Of a stretch of DNA of 64,000 bases, positions 48,997 through 60,019 are shown piece by piece. The stretch's first letter is position 1, and each line of letters begins with the position of its first letter. The position numbers and the translations under genes are program-made. The DNA is from Gigaspora rosea (taxonomy: Eukaryota > Glomeromycota > Glomeromycetes > Diversisporales > Gigasporaceae). The notes beneath the pieces are model-generated. The model saw only the letters and a list, made by a program, of their open reading frames with translations. It made no database searches and was not told the DNA's origin. The DNA is taken from NCBI GenBank assembly GCA_003550325.1, contig QKWP01000441.1:193575-257574 (forward strand), read 5' to 3'.

Positions 48997-49299
48997 GGGA
49001 GCAGGTCAAAATCCCGACAAACAGAATCCCGACAGGTCATAATCCTGACAAAAAAATCCCGACAATCAAAATCCTGACAATCCCGACAACAAAAAAATCA
49101 TTAAATTTATTTAAGTTAGGGTTAGGGTTAGGTGAGTGCCTAGGTTGAGCACCTGGGCTAGGGTTTGGTTTAGTTGATTTTATAGTAAAGTTGCTCAAGG
49201 AAAACTTTTTTTAATTGTCAAGATTTTTGATTGTCAGGATTTTTTTGTCGGGATTATGACCTGTCGGGATTTTGTTTGTCGAGATTTTGACCCAAACCC
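48997..49299. mobile_element. MITE with AATCCCGACA repeats
   Basis: The ends are GGGAGCAGGTCAAAATCCCG and, reversed, AGGGTTTGGGTCAAAATCTC. The flanks TTCGTAGAT (48988-48996) and TTCATAGAT (49300-49308) form a 9-bp duplication with one mismatch. Five to six AATCCCGACA words occur at each end in opposite orientation. The centre contains GTTAGGGTTAGGGTTAGG and the scattered repeat P. The 9-bp duplication suggests MULE-type movement. Confidence 0.75.
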
Positions 49300-49896
49300 T
49301 TCATAGATATCTTGTGATCTGGTGATCTGATTTTGATGATTTTGGTACCATTAGAACCGTCTCATCGAGATGAATCGAATGGTACCAAAATCATCAAATT
49401 TGAATTACTGGTTATCAAGATCGTTAAAATTTTATAAAAATTATAAAATTATTAATATCTAGTGCTACAGTGATCTAACCTTAACGATTTTGGTGCCATT
49501 CGATTCATCTCGATGAGACGATTCGAATGGTACCAAAATTATTAAATTTGGATTATTAGATCTCTTACAATAGTTCTTCAAATATTTAATTAAATGCTAT
49601 ATAAAGGGTAGCTTATATTTAAAGTTAAAATTTTGTTGTTTTTAATTTAAAAATATAGGATGGGTTATAGAGATTTTTAAGTTTTTTGTTTAAAAATAAA
49701 AAAGTAACTTATTTTTAGAGTAACATATTTTCAGAAATATTTTATTATAAGTCAGATAATATGTTTGTTTATTTTTAATAAATTTTTATATATCATATGG
49801 TAAAAATGTTTATTGATATTAATAAAAATGCTTGCTTAGAGCTATTATAAAAATTTTTAAATTTTTTGTGACCTATATACTAATAGCTCTGGTCCT

Positions 49897-50771
49897 AGTG
49901 AGATAATACCTAGATATTTGATCATCTTATTGCTAATACTTGTAGACCTACAGGTCTTGCCATTTGGAAGCTTGGCAATTGTTTAAAGAGCTTCATTCTC
50001 TGTAATAGAGGAGATAAGTAAAGTATACCAGCTAGGTTTGATATGGGAGAGTAGAGTTTAGTGTTGTAGCCAGAAGTTATTAAAAATAGTCTAATTGATC
50101 AGTCTATAAAATGTTCAGTTATTGAAATGTGATTGAATATGTTGTTTAATTTCTATAGGATTGGTTACAAGTTGGTTTTCAAGTTTAATATTAGAAAAGT
50201 GAACAGTTGTTTGATATCTGTTTAAAATACTATTAATAGCCTATGTTGGTTTAGAAACAAGAGTTTCACATTTTCTTTCTGAAGCTTGATTGATTTGTTG
50301 ACAAAGAAGAAGTGAGTGTTCAAGATGGTATGCATGATAAATTTGTTTCCATATATCGTAAGCATGTTGAAGCCAGGAGTTTATATGAGTTGAATCAAGT
50401 AATATAAGAAAACGAAGATTACTTTTAGTGTAGAGATTAATAAGTACCGGTAATATGTAAGAATTAATGTGTAGTAAGTACAACTTGGTATTGTTTTTAA
50501 TAGTTTTAATTAAATGGCTGAGTTTTTTAAGTTCAGTGTGAAGAGCAGTACATTGTGGAGTATACTAGCTAGTATACTTGTGATTGTAGCTTCTTTTCAA
50601 AATATTTTGGAATTTTATGAATTGCAGCTTGTATAATACTGTACTGGATTTTATACCAGATAGTATTAATATTTTCTTGAGTATCAGTTGATAGTAGAAT
50701 ATTATTTTGTATAAATAAATTGGTACAAAGTTTTGAAAACTCAGACCATTGATTTTAAACATTACTTTCAT
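49897..50771 (-). pseudogene. LINE linker/RT N-terminal part
   Basis: Minus-strand pieces include NLRFLILLDSTHINSWLQHA and KPTKAI-like text around 50241-50483, then a segment with IAKLPNGKTCRSTSISNKM near 49950-50000. The latter corresponds to the KLPNGKACGPTGISYEM block that precedes the RT palm in related LINEs. Several stops interrupt it. Confidence 0.7.
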
Positions 50772-51159
50772 CAGCAAATTTTATATATAGATATATATCG
50801 ATTACTAACCAGTAGAATATCTATTGATACCCATACCCTTGCCGATTACTATCGATAGTAATAATAATCGATATATATCGATATTAATCGATATATATAT
50901 CGATATATATCTGATATGATATCAATTAATAATTATTATATTCACATAATCATGCTTTTTACATTTTACAGGTTTTCACAAGTTTTCGCAAGTTTTCGCA
51001 ATTTAATTATAAATTTTTTTTTATTTATTATTATTATATAATATTTTAATTTATTAAATATACAATATTCACAAGTTTTCGCTATTTAATATAAAATTTT
51101 ATTTTTTATTATATATTATATTTTAAATATTACATATATTATATATTATTATAAAAAAA

Positions 51160-51422
51160 NNNNNNNNNNNNNNNNNNNNNNNNNNNNNNNNNNNNNNNNN
51201 NNNNNNNNNNNNNNNNNNNNNNNNNNNNNNNNNNNNNNNNNNNNNNNNNNNNNNNNNNNNNNNNNNNNNNNNNNNNNNNNNNNNNNNNNNNNNNNNNNNN
51301 NNNNNNNNNNNNNNNNNNNNNNNNNNNNNNNNNNNNNNNNNNNNNNNNNNNNNNNNNNNNNNNNNNNNNNNNNNNNNNNNNNNNNNNNNNNNNNNNNNNN
51401 NNNNNNNNNNNNNNNNNNNNNN
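51160..51422. other. Assembly gap (Ns)
   Basis: 263 undetermined bases inside element H1, next to long A runs. All apparent frames through it are artefacts. Confidence 1.
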
Positions 51423-52326
51423 AAAAAAAATAAGTAAAAAAAAACAAACAAAAAACAAAAAACAAACCCGAAAAAATAACAAAAAAAACAAAAACGAAAA
51501 AAAATAAACTATTATATTTCACTCATATTCGCTTATATTCGATTATATTCGTTCATATTTGTGGTTTCTTGCAAAGAATTGGTGTTCTTGTAAAGTGCCG
51601 GAAAGTCAAGTCGTTTTCTTGCAAAGTTTTGAAAAAAGTAAAGGATAAATAAAATAAAATAAAGTTAAAAAAATAAGTAAAAAAAAAAGAAAACAAACAA
51701 AAAACAAAAATGTAAGCAAACTAAATAAAAAAATAAACAAAGCCCCAAATCTCTATTTCGAGTTCGTGTTTTTGCAATTTAGAAATCGTCAAAGGTTTTC
51801 GCAAAGTGCTGGAATAAAATAAATTAATAAAATAAAAAAAAACAAAACCAAAAACATAAAATAAAAAAAAATAAAATGAAACCTTGCAAAAACTTGCGAA
51901 AACTTGCATTCTTAAACTTTCGAAATTGCTAGAAAAAGTAGTTGTGTGTTCTTGCAAAGTGTCGAAAAGCTGAATTAGCCTGCACTAAGTACCGAGAAGT
52001 CACTGGATTTCTTGCAAAGTGCTAGTAGTAAAGTGTAGAAATAAAATAAAAAAAATTAAAAAATAAAAAAAAACTATAAATAAAAAAAAACAAAACGAAA
52101 CTAAATGAAACTAAATAAACCCAAAAAAAACAAAAGGAAAATGAAGAAACAATGTAAACTTGATAGAAGATCTAAATTATAAACAAAAAAAAATAAACAA
52201 AGATCTAATCTGATTTTGTTGTACAATTATCAAAAATCATCAAAACATTTCAAAAATATTAGTAAAACACATCATTGATATGATACAGATTGCAGATCGT
52301 TCTAAAATATTTCGAAAGTATTCGAA

Positions 52327-52360
<34 letters not shown>

Positions 52361-52787
52361 AAAAAAAAAAGAGAAAGAAAAAGAGAGAGGGGAAGATCGT
52401 TCAAAATGGCTTTTTTTTCCTATGCCAGTTTTCTTTACTTTGTCTTTGTCTTTTTTTTTTAGCATACTTTTTTTTGAAATTTTACTTTTTTTTATTTGGT
52501 GATCTGAGTTGAAATTTTCGTAACGCAGTCAAAACACTATGTAATCATTAAAGATCTGCTAATCGTCATATATCGTTTCAAATAATTATGGTTATAATTG
52601 ATTTATAGATTTATAACGATTTAATATAAAAAAATGATATATATCGATTATAGATATATATCGATTTTTATCCAATAAATTGATATATAACGATATTATA
52701 ATATATATTGATTATAGATATATATCGATTTTTATCCAATTAATCAATATATAACGATATTTTAATTGATATATAATGATATTATGT

Positions 52788-53013
52788 GTCGGGGATAATG
52801 CTGAAATCAGATGATTCTGAAATTTCGATTTATTTTGATATGAAATTTTAAGATTTTTTTGAGATGTTTTTTTCATCTTTGTCTTATAAGGTTAGGGTAA
52901 GGTTTGGGTGTAGATTTGATATTTAAAGAGTATATGTGGATTTTAGCAGGGCTTATAGTTTCAAATCGAGACCCCAAATTTTAGCATCATCTGATTTCAG
53001 CTTCATCCCCGAC
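52788..53013. mobile_element. MITE Q in H1
   Basis: Ends GTGTCGGGGATAATGCTG and inverse AGCTTCATCCCCGAC, with the inner pair AAATCAGATGAT and ATCATCTGATTT. ATTAT flanks both sides. 226 bp; the centre has GTTAGGGTAAGGTTTGGG. Confidence 0.65.
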
Positions 53014-53090
53014 ATTATATAATCAATATAAAACGATTAAGTGCTATATATCGATCAATATCTATGTATAAAATTTTCTGATGTTGTAAT

Positions 53091-54398
53091 TAAAAATACG
53101 ACAACTGATTCTAGTTCAAAAACTTTAAGGCTTAGAGTAGATATTAGAAAATGTCCATAATGTAGTGAGTATAAGATGGTCACTAGAAGTGCTAGTATGC
53201 TATTGTTTAGATAATATGAGAGAAGAAATTGTATATTAAATGAATCAGTCCAAATATAGTCAATTATACTAGAACTTGTATTGTTTAACCAGGTGTAATG
53301 TGTATTATTAAGATGAGCTCCAATATCAAATATATTTGATTGATGTAAAAAATTGATATGTTTGTATTTAGATATGAACTAAATGTATTGTTTTGTGTGT
53401 TAAAATCATCAAGAATAAGGGTACTAACATTTATTAGATAATATTTTAGAGGGTGGAGGGTCAAGAAAAATCTTATCTTAGTTAAATTTGATTGGCTAAA
53501 ATTCTATTTATAGATCTTACCTGGAGATGGGGATAAGCCCCTATAGTAAATGGATATTAGATAATAAATATTAGCACTCTAATAGGATGAAGATTTAGTT
53601 GTTTTGCTTGTAGTAATCAATTAATAATAGTATTTTGTATGTTAGCTTCTTTTGTTATATTAGTTGATAAAAGATAGACTGAAATAATTTCGTAGTTTAA
53701 TATTACTTTTAAAGAATAGATCCAGTGCAATAGCCCCATCAGAATGAGTAAGGCAGCTAAGTACATGGGGTTTAAGATAGTTGCGAATCATAATTGTAGT
53801 GCCTTCTGATGAACTATCTGAGTTGGCCTATTAGTAGATAAATAAACTGTTGTTACAAAAAGAGAGCTTAGTTTTATATAAAATTTTGGTTTTAGTAATA
53901 GATGCAATAGTAATATTATTATTATTATAGTAATCTTGTCAAATTTGTCTTTTGGAAGCTGCATTAAATTCTCTAACATTGTGAGTAGCTATAGTAAGAT
54001 ATAAGTCCCAAATAGTTTATTGCATAGGAGAAAAAATAGAAAGTTGAGATAGCTCTAAAGTAGTATAAATAGGTGTTAAACTTGGTGTTGAGTTGCTTGA
54101 TATTGTAGATTTAAATAAAATCTTGTAGTAGTATAGTAAGTCTTCAAATAGCAATAATGAGTAATTGGGTAGAGGACAGGGTTCATGTGGTATATATATG
54201 TGTGCCTCTTTATAGTCTAATATTTTATTTGCATATATGATATTGATATTTTAATAAATTGCAAAAAATATAGCTCTGAATAGTTATTTTGTATGTATTT
54301 TAAAAAGTTTCAATTGTTTGTGATGATGATAAAGTAGGCAATTTGTAATACTGAAGGAATTTGTTGTAACAATTATCTTGAATAGTTGTTATATTGGG
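53091..54398 (-). pseudogene. LINE endonuclease part
   Basis: The minus strand shows ISVYLLSTNITKEA near 53640-53690, then LHPI and LDDFN (cf. LGDFN, a catalytic motif of the EEP endonuclease) on either side of the MITE at 53418-53580. Further on comes TWLNNTSSSIIDYIWTDSF near 53240-53300 (cf. the SRIDYIW block). EEP domains nick target DNA to prime reverse transcription. Frame changes and stops are frequent. Confidence 0.75.
53418..53580. mobile_element. 165-bp MITE, copy 2 (inverse)
   Basis: Same family as 32323-32485, inverted. AATA flanks both ends, and its removal brings LHPI and LDDFN of the LINE endonuclease into one frame, which confirms both the borders and the 4-bp duplication. Confidence 0.85.
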
Positions 54399-56010
54399 CA
54401 GTATTGTACATTTTGGACGTCCGAGATATATTTGTCGGACACAGACATTTTCGGACATTGTTCAATGTCCGAGTCCGAGTTATGTCAGAATAACTAGTTT
54501 GTTACTCAGACAATGTCCAAATAAAATATTTCAGACTCAGACATATTCAGACTTGGACATTGTCCAATGTCCAAGATTTGCACTTTGAATTTTTTGTTTA
54601 CTTAAAGCGATAACAATTCGAATATAATGAATAAAAAAAAATTATAAAGATAAAAAATTTCTTTATAAGTATCAATGAAAAGGATCAATGAAATATCAAT
54701 TTGATTATTAATAATTATTATTATTGTCATTGATAAAATGCGCAATTTGGGTGTGGCGCCTTAGAGAAGTGGTCAAGGTGTCACCCCCCAAGCGGCAGGT
54801 TAACAGTTCGAATCCCACTGTTGACGCTTTGAACAATAGGCCTGTGTTTGGTAACCATGTGGCTCAGATCGGTTGGGTTGCAAAAAACCTGTTACCTTGG
54901 TTCCACCATCTTGAATGGGAGCTACGGCGCAATGGTGTTATTGTTACACCGTAAAATCCAGGGAACCAGAGAAAATGAAAACCCGTTTGGCAAGTCCAGA
55001 TTAGGAAGTAATAGTGAAGATCTACAATATCACTACCAAAAGAAGGTGGGTGGCCAGGATTGGAATGAACCTAATAAGGGCAGGCGGCTTTGTCGCTAAA
55101 TCCGTATCTGAAGTGGAATGGAACACAGAAGACAACGGTAGGCATTTGGTGCGAGGGTAAAGTAGCCCTTAGGCTGATAGTTTATCTAAAAGAGTTGGGC
55201 CCCTTAATATCTGCGCTTGTGCAGTGCAATGGGTAGTAATAGGAAGAGCGTGAACCAGAGGGTTTAAATAGGCAATTCCCGTAGTTGGGTTGTAGGTATG
55301 GCAGCTAGTGTAGAACCTTCGGGCGGACTACTTAAATTAGGCACCAAAAGTGCACGTGTGGCTAGTTGTATTCTCATTCATGTAATAAATATTACGTCCT
55401 AATAACTCATAATAAAATCCCGGCCATATTACCCGGCCTCTAAAGTTTAAAAAAAGATAAAATGCTCAATTTTTATTGTCATTATTAATAAATTATAACA
55501 CATAATTATTATCAGTAGTTTATACATTGCTGTCGGTATCACGATCAGTAAAATCAAGAAATAGCATGTGTCAATTCAAAATTGACGTAAATTCACCTAA
55601 TTTCGTTTCATCATATAATATTACATATATGCTATCTCAAAATAACATCTGTGTATGCTCATATAAATACAATAGCAGTACATTACACTAGCACAGCTAT
55701 TAACATGTAAATCCATATGCTCAATCAAATGCAAGATTTTGCTGATACCATTCTAATAGCACTATACACTCCGTTATAACATTCCTGATTTTAGCGCGAC
55801 TGCATCACATAGCTACCCTAATTGTATGTATGTGTAACAAAATCAATCACATAATTGTAATTATGAGGTACTGGTAGATGCGTTTAGTTGTGTTCAAATT
55901 TGGTTGATAATTTGGTATTTGTCTGCCAAACAAATTTAATTGTCCGAGTCTGAGTCCGGTCTGAGTCCAAGTCCGAGTCTGGTCTGAGTCCGGTCTGAGT
56001 GACAACACTG
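54399..56010. mobile_element. hAT-like element G2 (GTCCGAG)
   Basis: Ends CAGTATTGTACATTTTGGAC and, reversed, CAGTGTTGTCACTCAGACCG. A perfect 8-bp duplication ATATTGGG (54391-54398, 56011-56018). The left zone repeats GGACATTGTCCAATGTCC-type words; the right repeats GAGTCCGGTCTGAGTCC. No transposase. It carries a SINE insertion (54749-55455), so it is about 0.9 kb without it. Confidence 0.85.
54749..55455 (+). mobile_element. tRNA-headed SINE, copy 3
   Basis: The tRNA-like head is nearly identical to copy 2 (GGGTGTGGCGCCTTAGAGAA; box B AGTTCGAATCCC). The tail TAATAAAATCCCGGCCATA is followed by a short polyA. The duplication GATAAAATGCGCAATTT / GATAAAATGCTCAATTT (54732-54748, 55456-55472) has one mismatch. 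It is nested in G2, which is nested in the LINE. Confidence 0.9.
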
Positions 56011-56201
56011 ATATTGGGTATTAATGGAATTTGTTTAGATTTTACCTTAGCAGAAGATGATAATTTGGTAGCTAAGGTAAAGGGTTGTTCTTTTGTAGAG
56101 TCGCTCGCCATATGCTCAGTTCTCATAGCTGTGCAAGATACCAAAGGCTGCCCTGTATATTGGGTCTGACTATCATTAACTTGTTCCTCCGCGTACCGGT
56201 A
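56011..56201 (-). pseudogene. LINE 5' region
   Basis: The minus strand reads MRTEHMASDSTKEQPFTLA and KLSSSAKVKSKQIPLIP before being cut by G2. It is probably the start of the LINE protein or a leader ORF. The 5' terminal bases are TACCGGTACGCGGAGGAAC. Confidence 0.6.
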
Positions 56202-56256
56202 TACTGAACATGTTTACTTAGTGTATAAAGTTAAAATTAATTAATAAAAATTTGTT

Positions 56257-56429
56257 TGGGTACTAACATTTATTACCTAATATCCATTTACTATAAGAGC
56301 TTACCAGTAGCTTACCTCCCCACCCCAGGTAAGATCTATAAATAGAATTTTAGCCAATCAAATTTAACTAAGGTAAGATTTTTCTTGACCCCTACCCCTA
56401 AAATATTATCTAATAAATGTCAGCACCCT
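56257..56429. mobile_element. 165-bp MITE, copy 3
   Basis: GGGTACTAACATTTATTACC at the left and, reversed, GGGTGCTGACATTTATTAGA at the right. The interior GGTAAGATCTATAAATAG is as in the other copies. Confidence 0.8.
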
Positions 56430-56462
56430 TATTATAAAATTTTATAAAATTTTATTAATTAA

Positions 56463-57000
56463 TGATTTGCTAGTCATCAGGACAAATGATTTTAGTATAA
56501 CATAATACAGATCTCATATGTTTATCATATAAAGTATAAATGCTGAGTATTTCTAAGAAAAACTTTTTTTATACTAAGTTAACAGCCAAGATTAATTAAT
56601 TAAAAATCATAGAGCTCACTAAAACGAATTTAAAAGTAATGAGATTGTCAAAATTGGCCCAGTAGATATAGAGTTATCATTAAAAAACAATTGGCTAACT
56701 ATATAAAATTACTATATAAACAAACTATTGTTTACATAATAATTTTATATAGTCAGACAATTATTTTTTAATAATATCTCTGTATTTACTGGGTCAATTT
56801 TGACAATCTCACCATTTTTAGATTCATTCAGTGAGCTCTACAACTCTTAATTAATTGATCTTGGCTATTAACTTAGTATAAAAAAAGGGTTATTTAAATA
56901 ATAGTTAAAATTTTTTGGTATTTCCTGCTTATGTAATTTACATAGTGATCTGCATCACATTATACTATAATCATTTGTTCAGATGACTGGCGGGTCATCA
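56463..57000. mobile_element. Fold-back element U
   Basis: Ends TGATTTGCTAGTCATCAGGA and, reversed, TGATGACCCGCCAGTCATCT, with ATTAA at both flanks. The arms cover nearly the whole 538 bp. Each contains a diverged dyad module (CCCAGTAGATATAGAG, TGAGATTGTCAAAATTG), centred near 56730. Non-coding. Confidence 0.75.
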
Positions 57001-57429
57001 ATTAATAAAATTCTATAAAATTTTATGATTTATAAAATTTTACTAATAATGTTCCTAGGTTTAGCATAACTGTATTATGCAGCTACTCTAATTTTGGTAA
57101 TTTTTTGTGTAGGTTCATTTTAATAATATGAAAAGTGAAATTTGAATCTAAGTGTTATATATATATATAGATTGTTTAACTCGTCCCCATTATTTGCTCA
57201 ATTGAGAGAGAAAGGTTATATTAAATATAGATTTAAATTGAAGTGGCCTTAATTAGCTCTAATAAAAAGTAAATAAAAAAATTAAATTTATATTAAAGCC
57301 AATATAATCTATATATATTGTTTGGGGTTTTACCAAAATTAGCTAAATTAGATTACAATATCCTAAAATAAAAGAGATATTTATTTTTTGAGATTAAATA
57401 TATTTTTATAGAATTGTGTATCTTATAAT

Positions 57430-57665
57430 CTTTTAAACTAATTTGAATAATTTTGGTATTATTTAAATTGTCTTACTAAGATGAATCTAATGATGCTAAA
57501 ATCATTCAAATTGGATTACAAGATTCAGAGATATAAAATGTTTTTTGTAATCAAATCTATTTCTATAAATTGTATATCTCATAACTTGGTGATCTAATTT
57601 GAATTATTTAGGTATCATTCAAATTTCAGTAAGACGATTCAAATAGTATCAAAATTGCCCAAATC
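57430..57665. repeat. Diverged dyad modules
   Basis: TTAAATTGTCTTACTAAGAT near 57464 and TTCAGTAAGACGATTC near 57626. They are flanked by TTTTGGTATTATT and ATCAAAATTG, in the order seen at 47580-49570. Confidence 0.5.
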
Positions 57666-59066
57666 AAATTATGGAGTCCCAAAATACATTTTATGAAAAT
57701 AAAATTGATCTTTTGTGCATATCTTACATTTAAGTGGCCAAGTCTATTAATAAAATCTTGTCCAAATTCTGTAAAAAATTTTATAATATATAATTTAGTA
57801 TAATTAACATATTATTTAGCCAATTTTGTTCAATTTACTTAACAAAAAACCAAGTTCATTATATATTTATGGAATTAGAACTGTGGTTTTTAAATTCTCA
57901 TAAATTATATGAGTTGTAACTTTTATTATTAAAAAAAATTTTTAGTATATAAAGTATAAAAAATTTTACATATTTATATATTAAATTTTACAAATAAATA
58001 CAATCTTTTGAAGAACTTTTATATTTGACAAAAAAAAAATTCACAGAATTAGACATGATCACCATAATACTAAAAAATTAGAAACTAATTAATATTTGAA
58101 ACAAACTGGTTTGTATATTAGTTCAAATAATTATATATTTTTTTAAATTTTATTATATTTTTTTATAACTAAAATATAGCATTTTAAAAATTTTATGCAG
58201 TATACTGCATTCATACAAATATATGCAGCTAGGCAATTATACAAAAGTACTCATTTCTAATTATAACTTATAATAAAAAAATTTATGTATATTTATTATT
58301 TTATTTTATTTAAAACTTTTAAAATTATTCAATAGCTAGATAATTTTTTTATAACAGATAATGTTTTTTATCTGGCTTTTCATATTGTTGTTACTATAAA
58401 CAACTACTAAAGATTTAAACAACTTAAAAATTAGTTGTTTACTATTGTCCAATTTGCATTTTACTAATACTATTTCTCTGAGTTAGTAACAACCTCTAAA
58501 ATTATTTTTGGTTTTTGTTACTACTAATTTATTGTATAGTATTTTGTGCTATTTTTTGTTTAAAGTCTTTTGTTTTGATTTTCACTATTTTAACAATCTT
58601 TGAGGTTTTGGTTAAGACTAGTACAAAGTTTATAGACTTATGTCTATTTTGTCCAGTTATATCAAATGAATAGTTTACTTTTGAAATAGTTAGCAACTGC
58701 TATGAAAAATAACCTTATTAGCTAACTTTTGGATACTTCATTGTTCATTAAAATATATTTAAATTTGTAAGCCAAATCTAATAAAAATATTGTAATTCCT
58801 TATTTTTTACTTCTGTATTTCTATATTCAAGAAGTAAAAATACAAACAATATTGAATTATTAATATCTTTATTAACAAGTTTGTAAAGCTTACAAACTGC
58901 TTTAAATGTTCAAGTTAAATACTTGTATATTATTTTAGCAGATTTATTGCAAGAATATTACTAGTATATTTGTTATAAAATTGTTATTTTTTTTATTTTT
59001 GCTCTTATCTCTCTTTGGTTTTTGCTTTTTAGATTTCTACAAAAACAATTAATTTAATATTATAAG
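57666..59066. other. AT-rich stretch, nothing recognised
   Basis: No gene, terminus or recurring repeat noticed; ordinary AT-rich DNA with A and T runs. Confidence 0.5.
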
Positions 59067-60019
59067 CAGTGATGGCAATTTAATCGGCCAAAGAAAATTT
59101 AATTGGCCATCGGCCAATATATAATTATTTGGCCAAAATGGCCAAAATTTTGCGGCCAAAGTTGAATGTCAATTGGCCAGGCCAATAAAAATTATTTGGC
59201 CGATATGGCCGTTGGCCAATGGCCAAATGGTCAAACGGCCAAGTGGCCAAATTTCTCTGTATAGTAATAAAAAAGAAAAGTATATAAAAATACTGTATTA
59301 TATGCATACTAATGTTAATATATATTACATATACGTACTGGTTTTGTTTAAAGCCACACTATTAACTATAAGAACCAATATTCTTGAATTGTATTTATTG
59401 TATATTACCTTCCCAAAAAAAGTTAATTAACACTATAGTTATCTATTTTCATGTGCTATTACTAAAGTTGCGATAAAGAAATTGACGAACTATTGGAATT
59501 AATAAAACTTATAGAACGGATCGATATTTAACTATACGTGAAAGAATAATTAAATCTAACGATTCTTTTCAAGTTCTTTTTTAATTATAATAGTTTGCTT
59601 GAAAGTTCGTTTTGAAAGCATATTAATATATAAGATAACTTAAGTAATAATTGTTAAGCTATATAAAAAAAAAATCTAGCGAAAGTTAATAAATTATATA
59701 AAAAATAATTTAAGTGAAGGTTTAATAACTTATATAAAAATAATTTAAGTGAAAGTTTAATAAAATAATTTAAGCGAAGGTTTAAAAAGGTATATAAAAG
59801 TATAATTTGAACAAAGGTTTAATAAGTAATTTGAGCAAAGGTTTAATAAACAAAGGTTTAGTAAGTTATATAGAAAATTACTTAAGTGAAGATTTAACCA
59901 ATCAAATTACTAGTTTTATTTGGCCGTTTCGGCCAAAAATGAAATTTATATTTTTGGCCTTTTGGCCTCGGCCAATGGCCGCGGCCATTGGCCGGCCAAA
60001 TAACCAAGTGACATCACTG
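59067..60019. mobile_element. hAT-like element I (GGCCAATGGCC)
   Basis: Ends CAGTGATGGCAATTTAATC and, reversed, CAGTGATGTCACTTGGTTA. A perfect 8-bp duplication ATTATAAG (59059-59066, 60020-60027). The left 190 bp and right 90 bp contain about 20 GGCCAAN/TTGGCC words, including GGCCAATGGCC palindromes. An internal tandem region is at 59690-59900. No transposase. Confidence 0.9.
59690..59900. repeat. Tandem repeat, GTGAAGGTTTAATAA type
   Basis: About six units of 30-40 bp with the core AATTTAAGTGAAGGTTTAAT, inside element I. Confidence 0.7.

Larger units (their letters stand above)
47580..49570. repeat. Dyad-module fold-back, interrupted
   Basis: Six copies of the module (about 47640, 47785, 47985, 48130, 49362, 49507), centred on CTCATCGAGACGAATCGA or the inverse. 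Each is flanked by GATTTTGGTACCATT and AATGGTACCAAAATC, then by GATCACAAGATATC and an AAATTGCGTTA spacer. Units alternate in orientation, so the whole is a chain of hairpins. It is split by 48237-48945 and 48997-49299. Confidence 0.75.
46157..49896. mobile_element. MULE-like composite element in the LINE
   Basis: Terminal repeats GGACCCCAAGCTATTAGTAT and, reversed, AGGACCAGAGCTATTAGTAT, then ATAGGTCA. A perfect 9-bp duplication AGTGAGATA (46148-46156, 49897-49905) points to Mutator-like (MULE) transposition. It interrupts the LINE between its linker and RT regions. It carries at least three younger or internal units: J (46250-47195), dyad-module arms (47580-49570), and a 303-bp MITE (48997-49299). 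No transposase frame is seen. It shares terminal sequence with family D. Confidence 0.8.
50772..53090. mobile_element. Element H1 (TATCGATTA repeats) in the LINE
   Basis: Ends CAGCAAATTTTATATATAGA and, reversed, CAGAAAATTTTATACATAGA. AT flanks both sides, and the LINE reading frame resumes across the junction, supporting the borders. Inside are ATATATATCGATT repeats at both ends, an assembly gap, an A-rich zone with TTCTTGCAAAGTG units (51560-52020), a poly-A run (52332-52359), and MITE Q. No protein frame. H2 near 36487 is a relative. Confidence 0.65.
42270..56201 (-). mobile_element. LINE, apparently full length, interrupted
   Basis: A single non-LTR retrotransposon on the minus strand. 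The 3' end is a poly-T (42270-42278) followed by AATAAAG-type tail sequence; the 5' end is near 56201. A 15-bp duplication TACTGAACATGTTTA lies on both sides (42255-42269, 56202-56216). With inserts removed it is about 6.1 kb. Order from its 5' end: N-terminal region (56201-56011), exonuclease/endonuclease/phosphatase-type endonuclease (54398-53091), linker (50771-49897), reverse transcriptase and RNase H (46156-42270). Inserts: G2 (54399-56010), MITE (53418-53580), H1 (50772-53090), D-type element (46157-49896). The protein is broken by many stops and frame changes. Confidence 0.9.
56202..57050. repeat. Repeat family C, right of the LINE
   Basis: It continues the C unit interrupted at 42269 (ACTTAGTGTATAAAGTTA). 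It carries the MITE at 56257-56429 and element U at 56463-57000. Confidence 0.7.

Noticed and set aside
51123-51522. Frames crossing the N gap
   Set aside because: They exist only because unknown bases were translated as X.
52290-52502. 70-codon frames around the poly-A run
   Set aside because: They are translations of A and T homopolymers.
56101-56144. Start of an independent host gene
   Set aside because: It lies within the LINE borders set by the 15-bp duplication and is cut by G2, so it is LINE 5' sequence.
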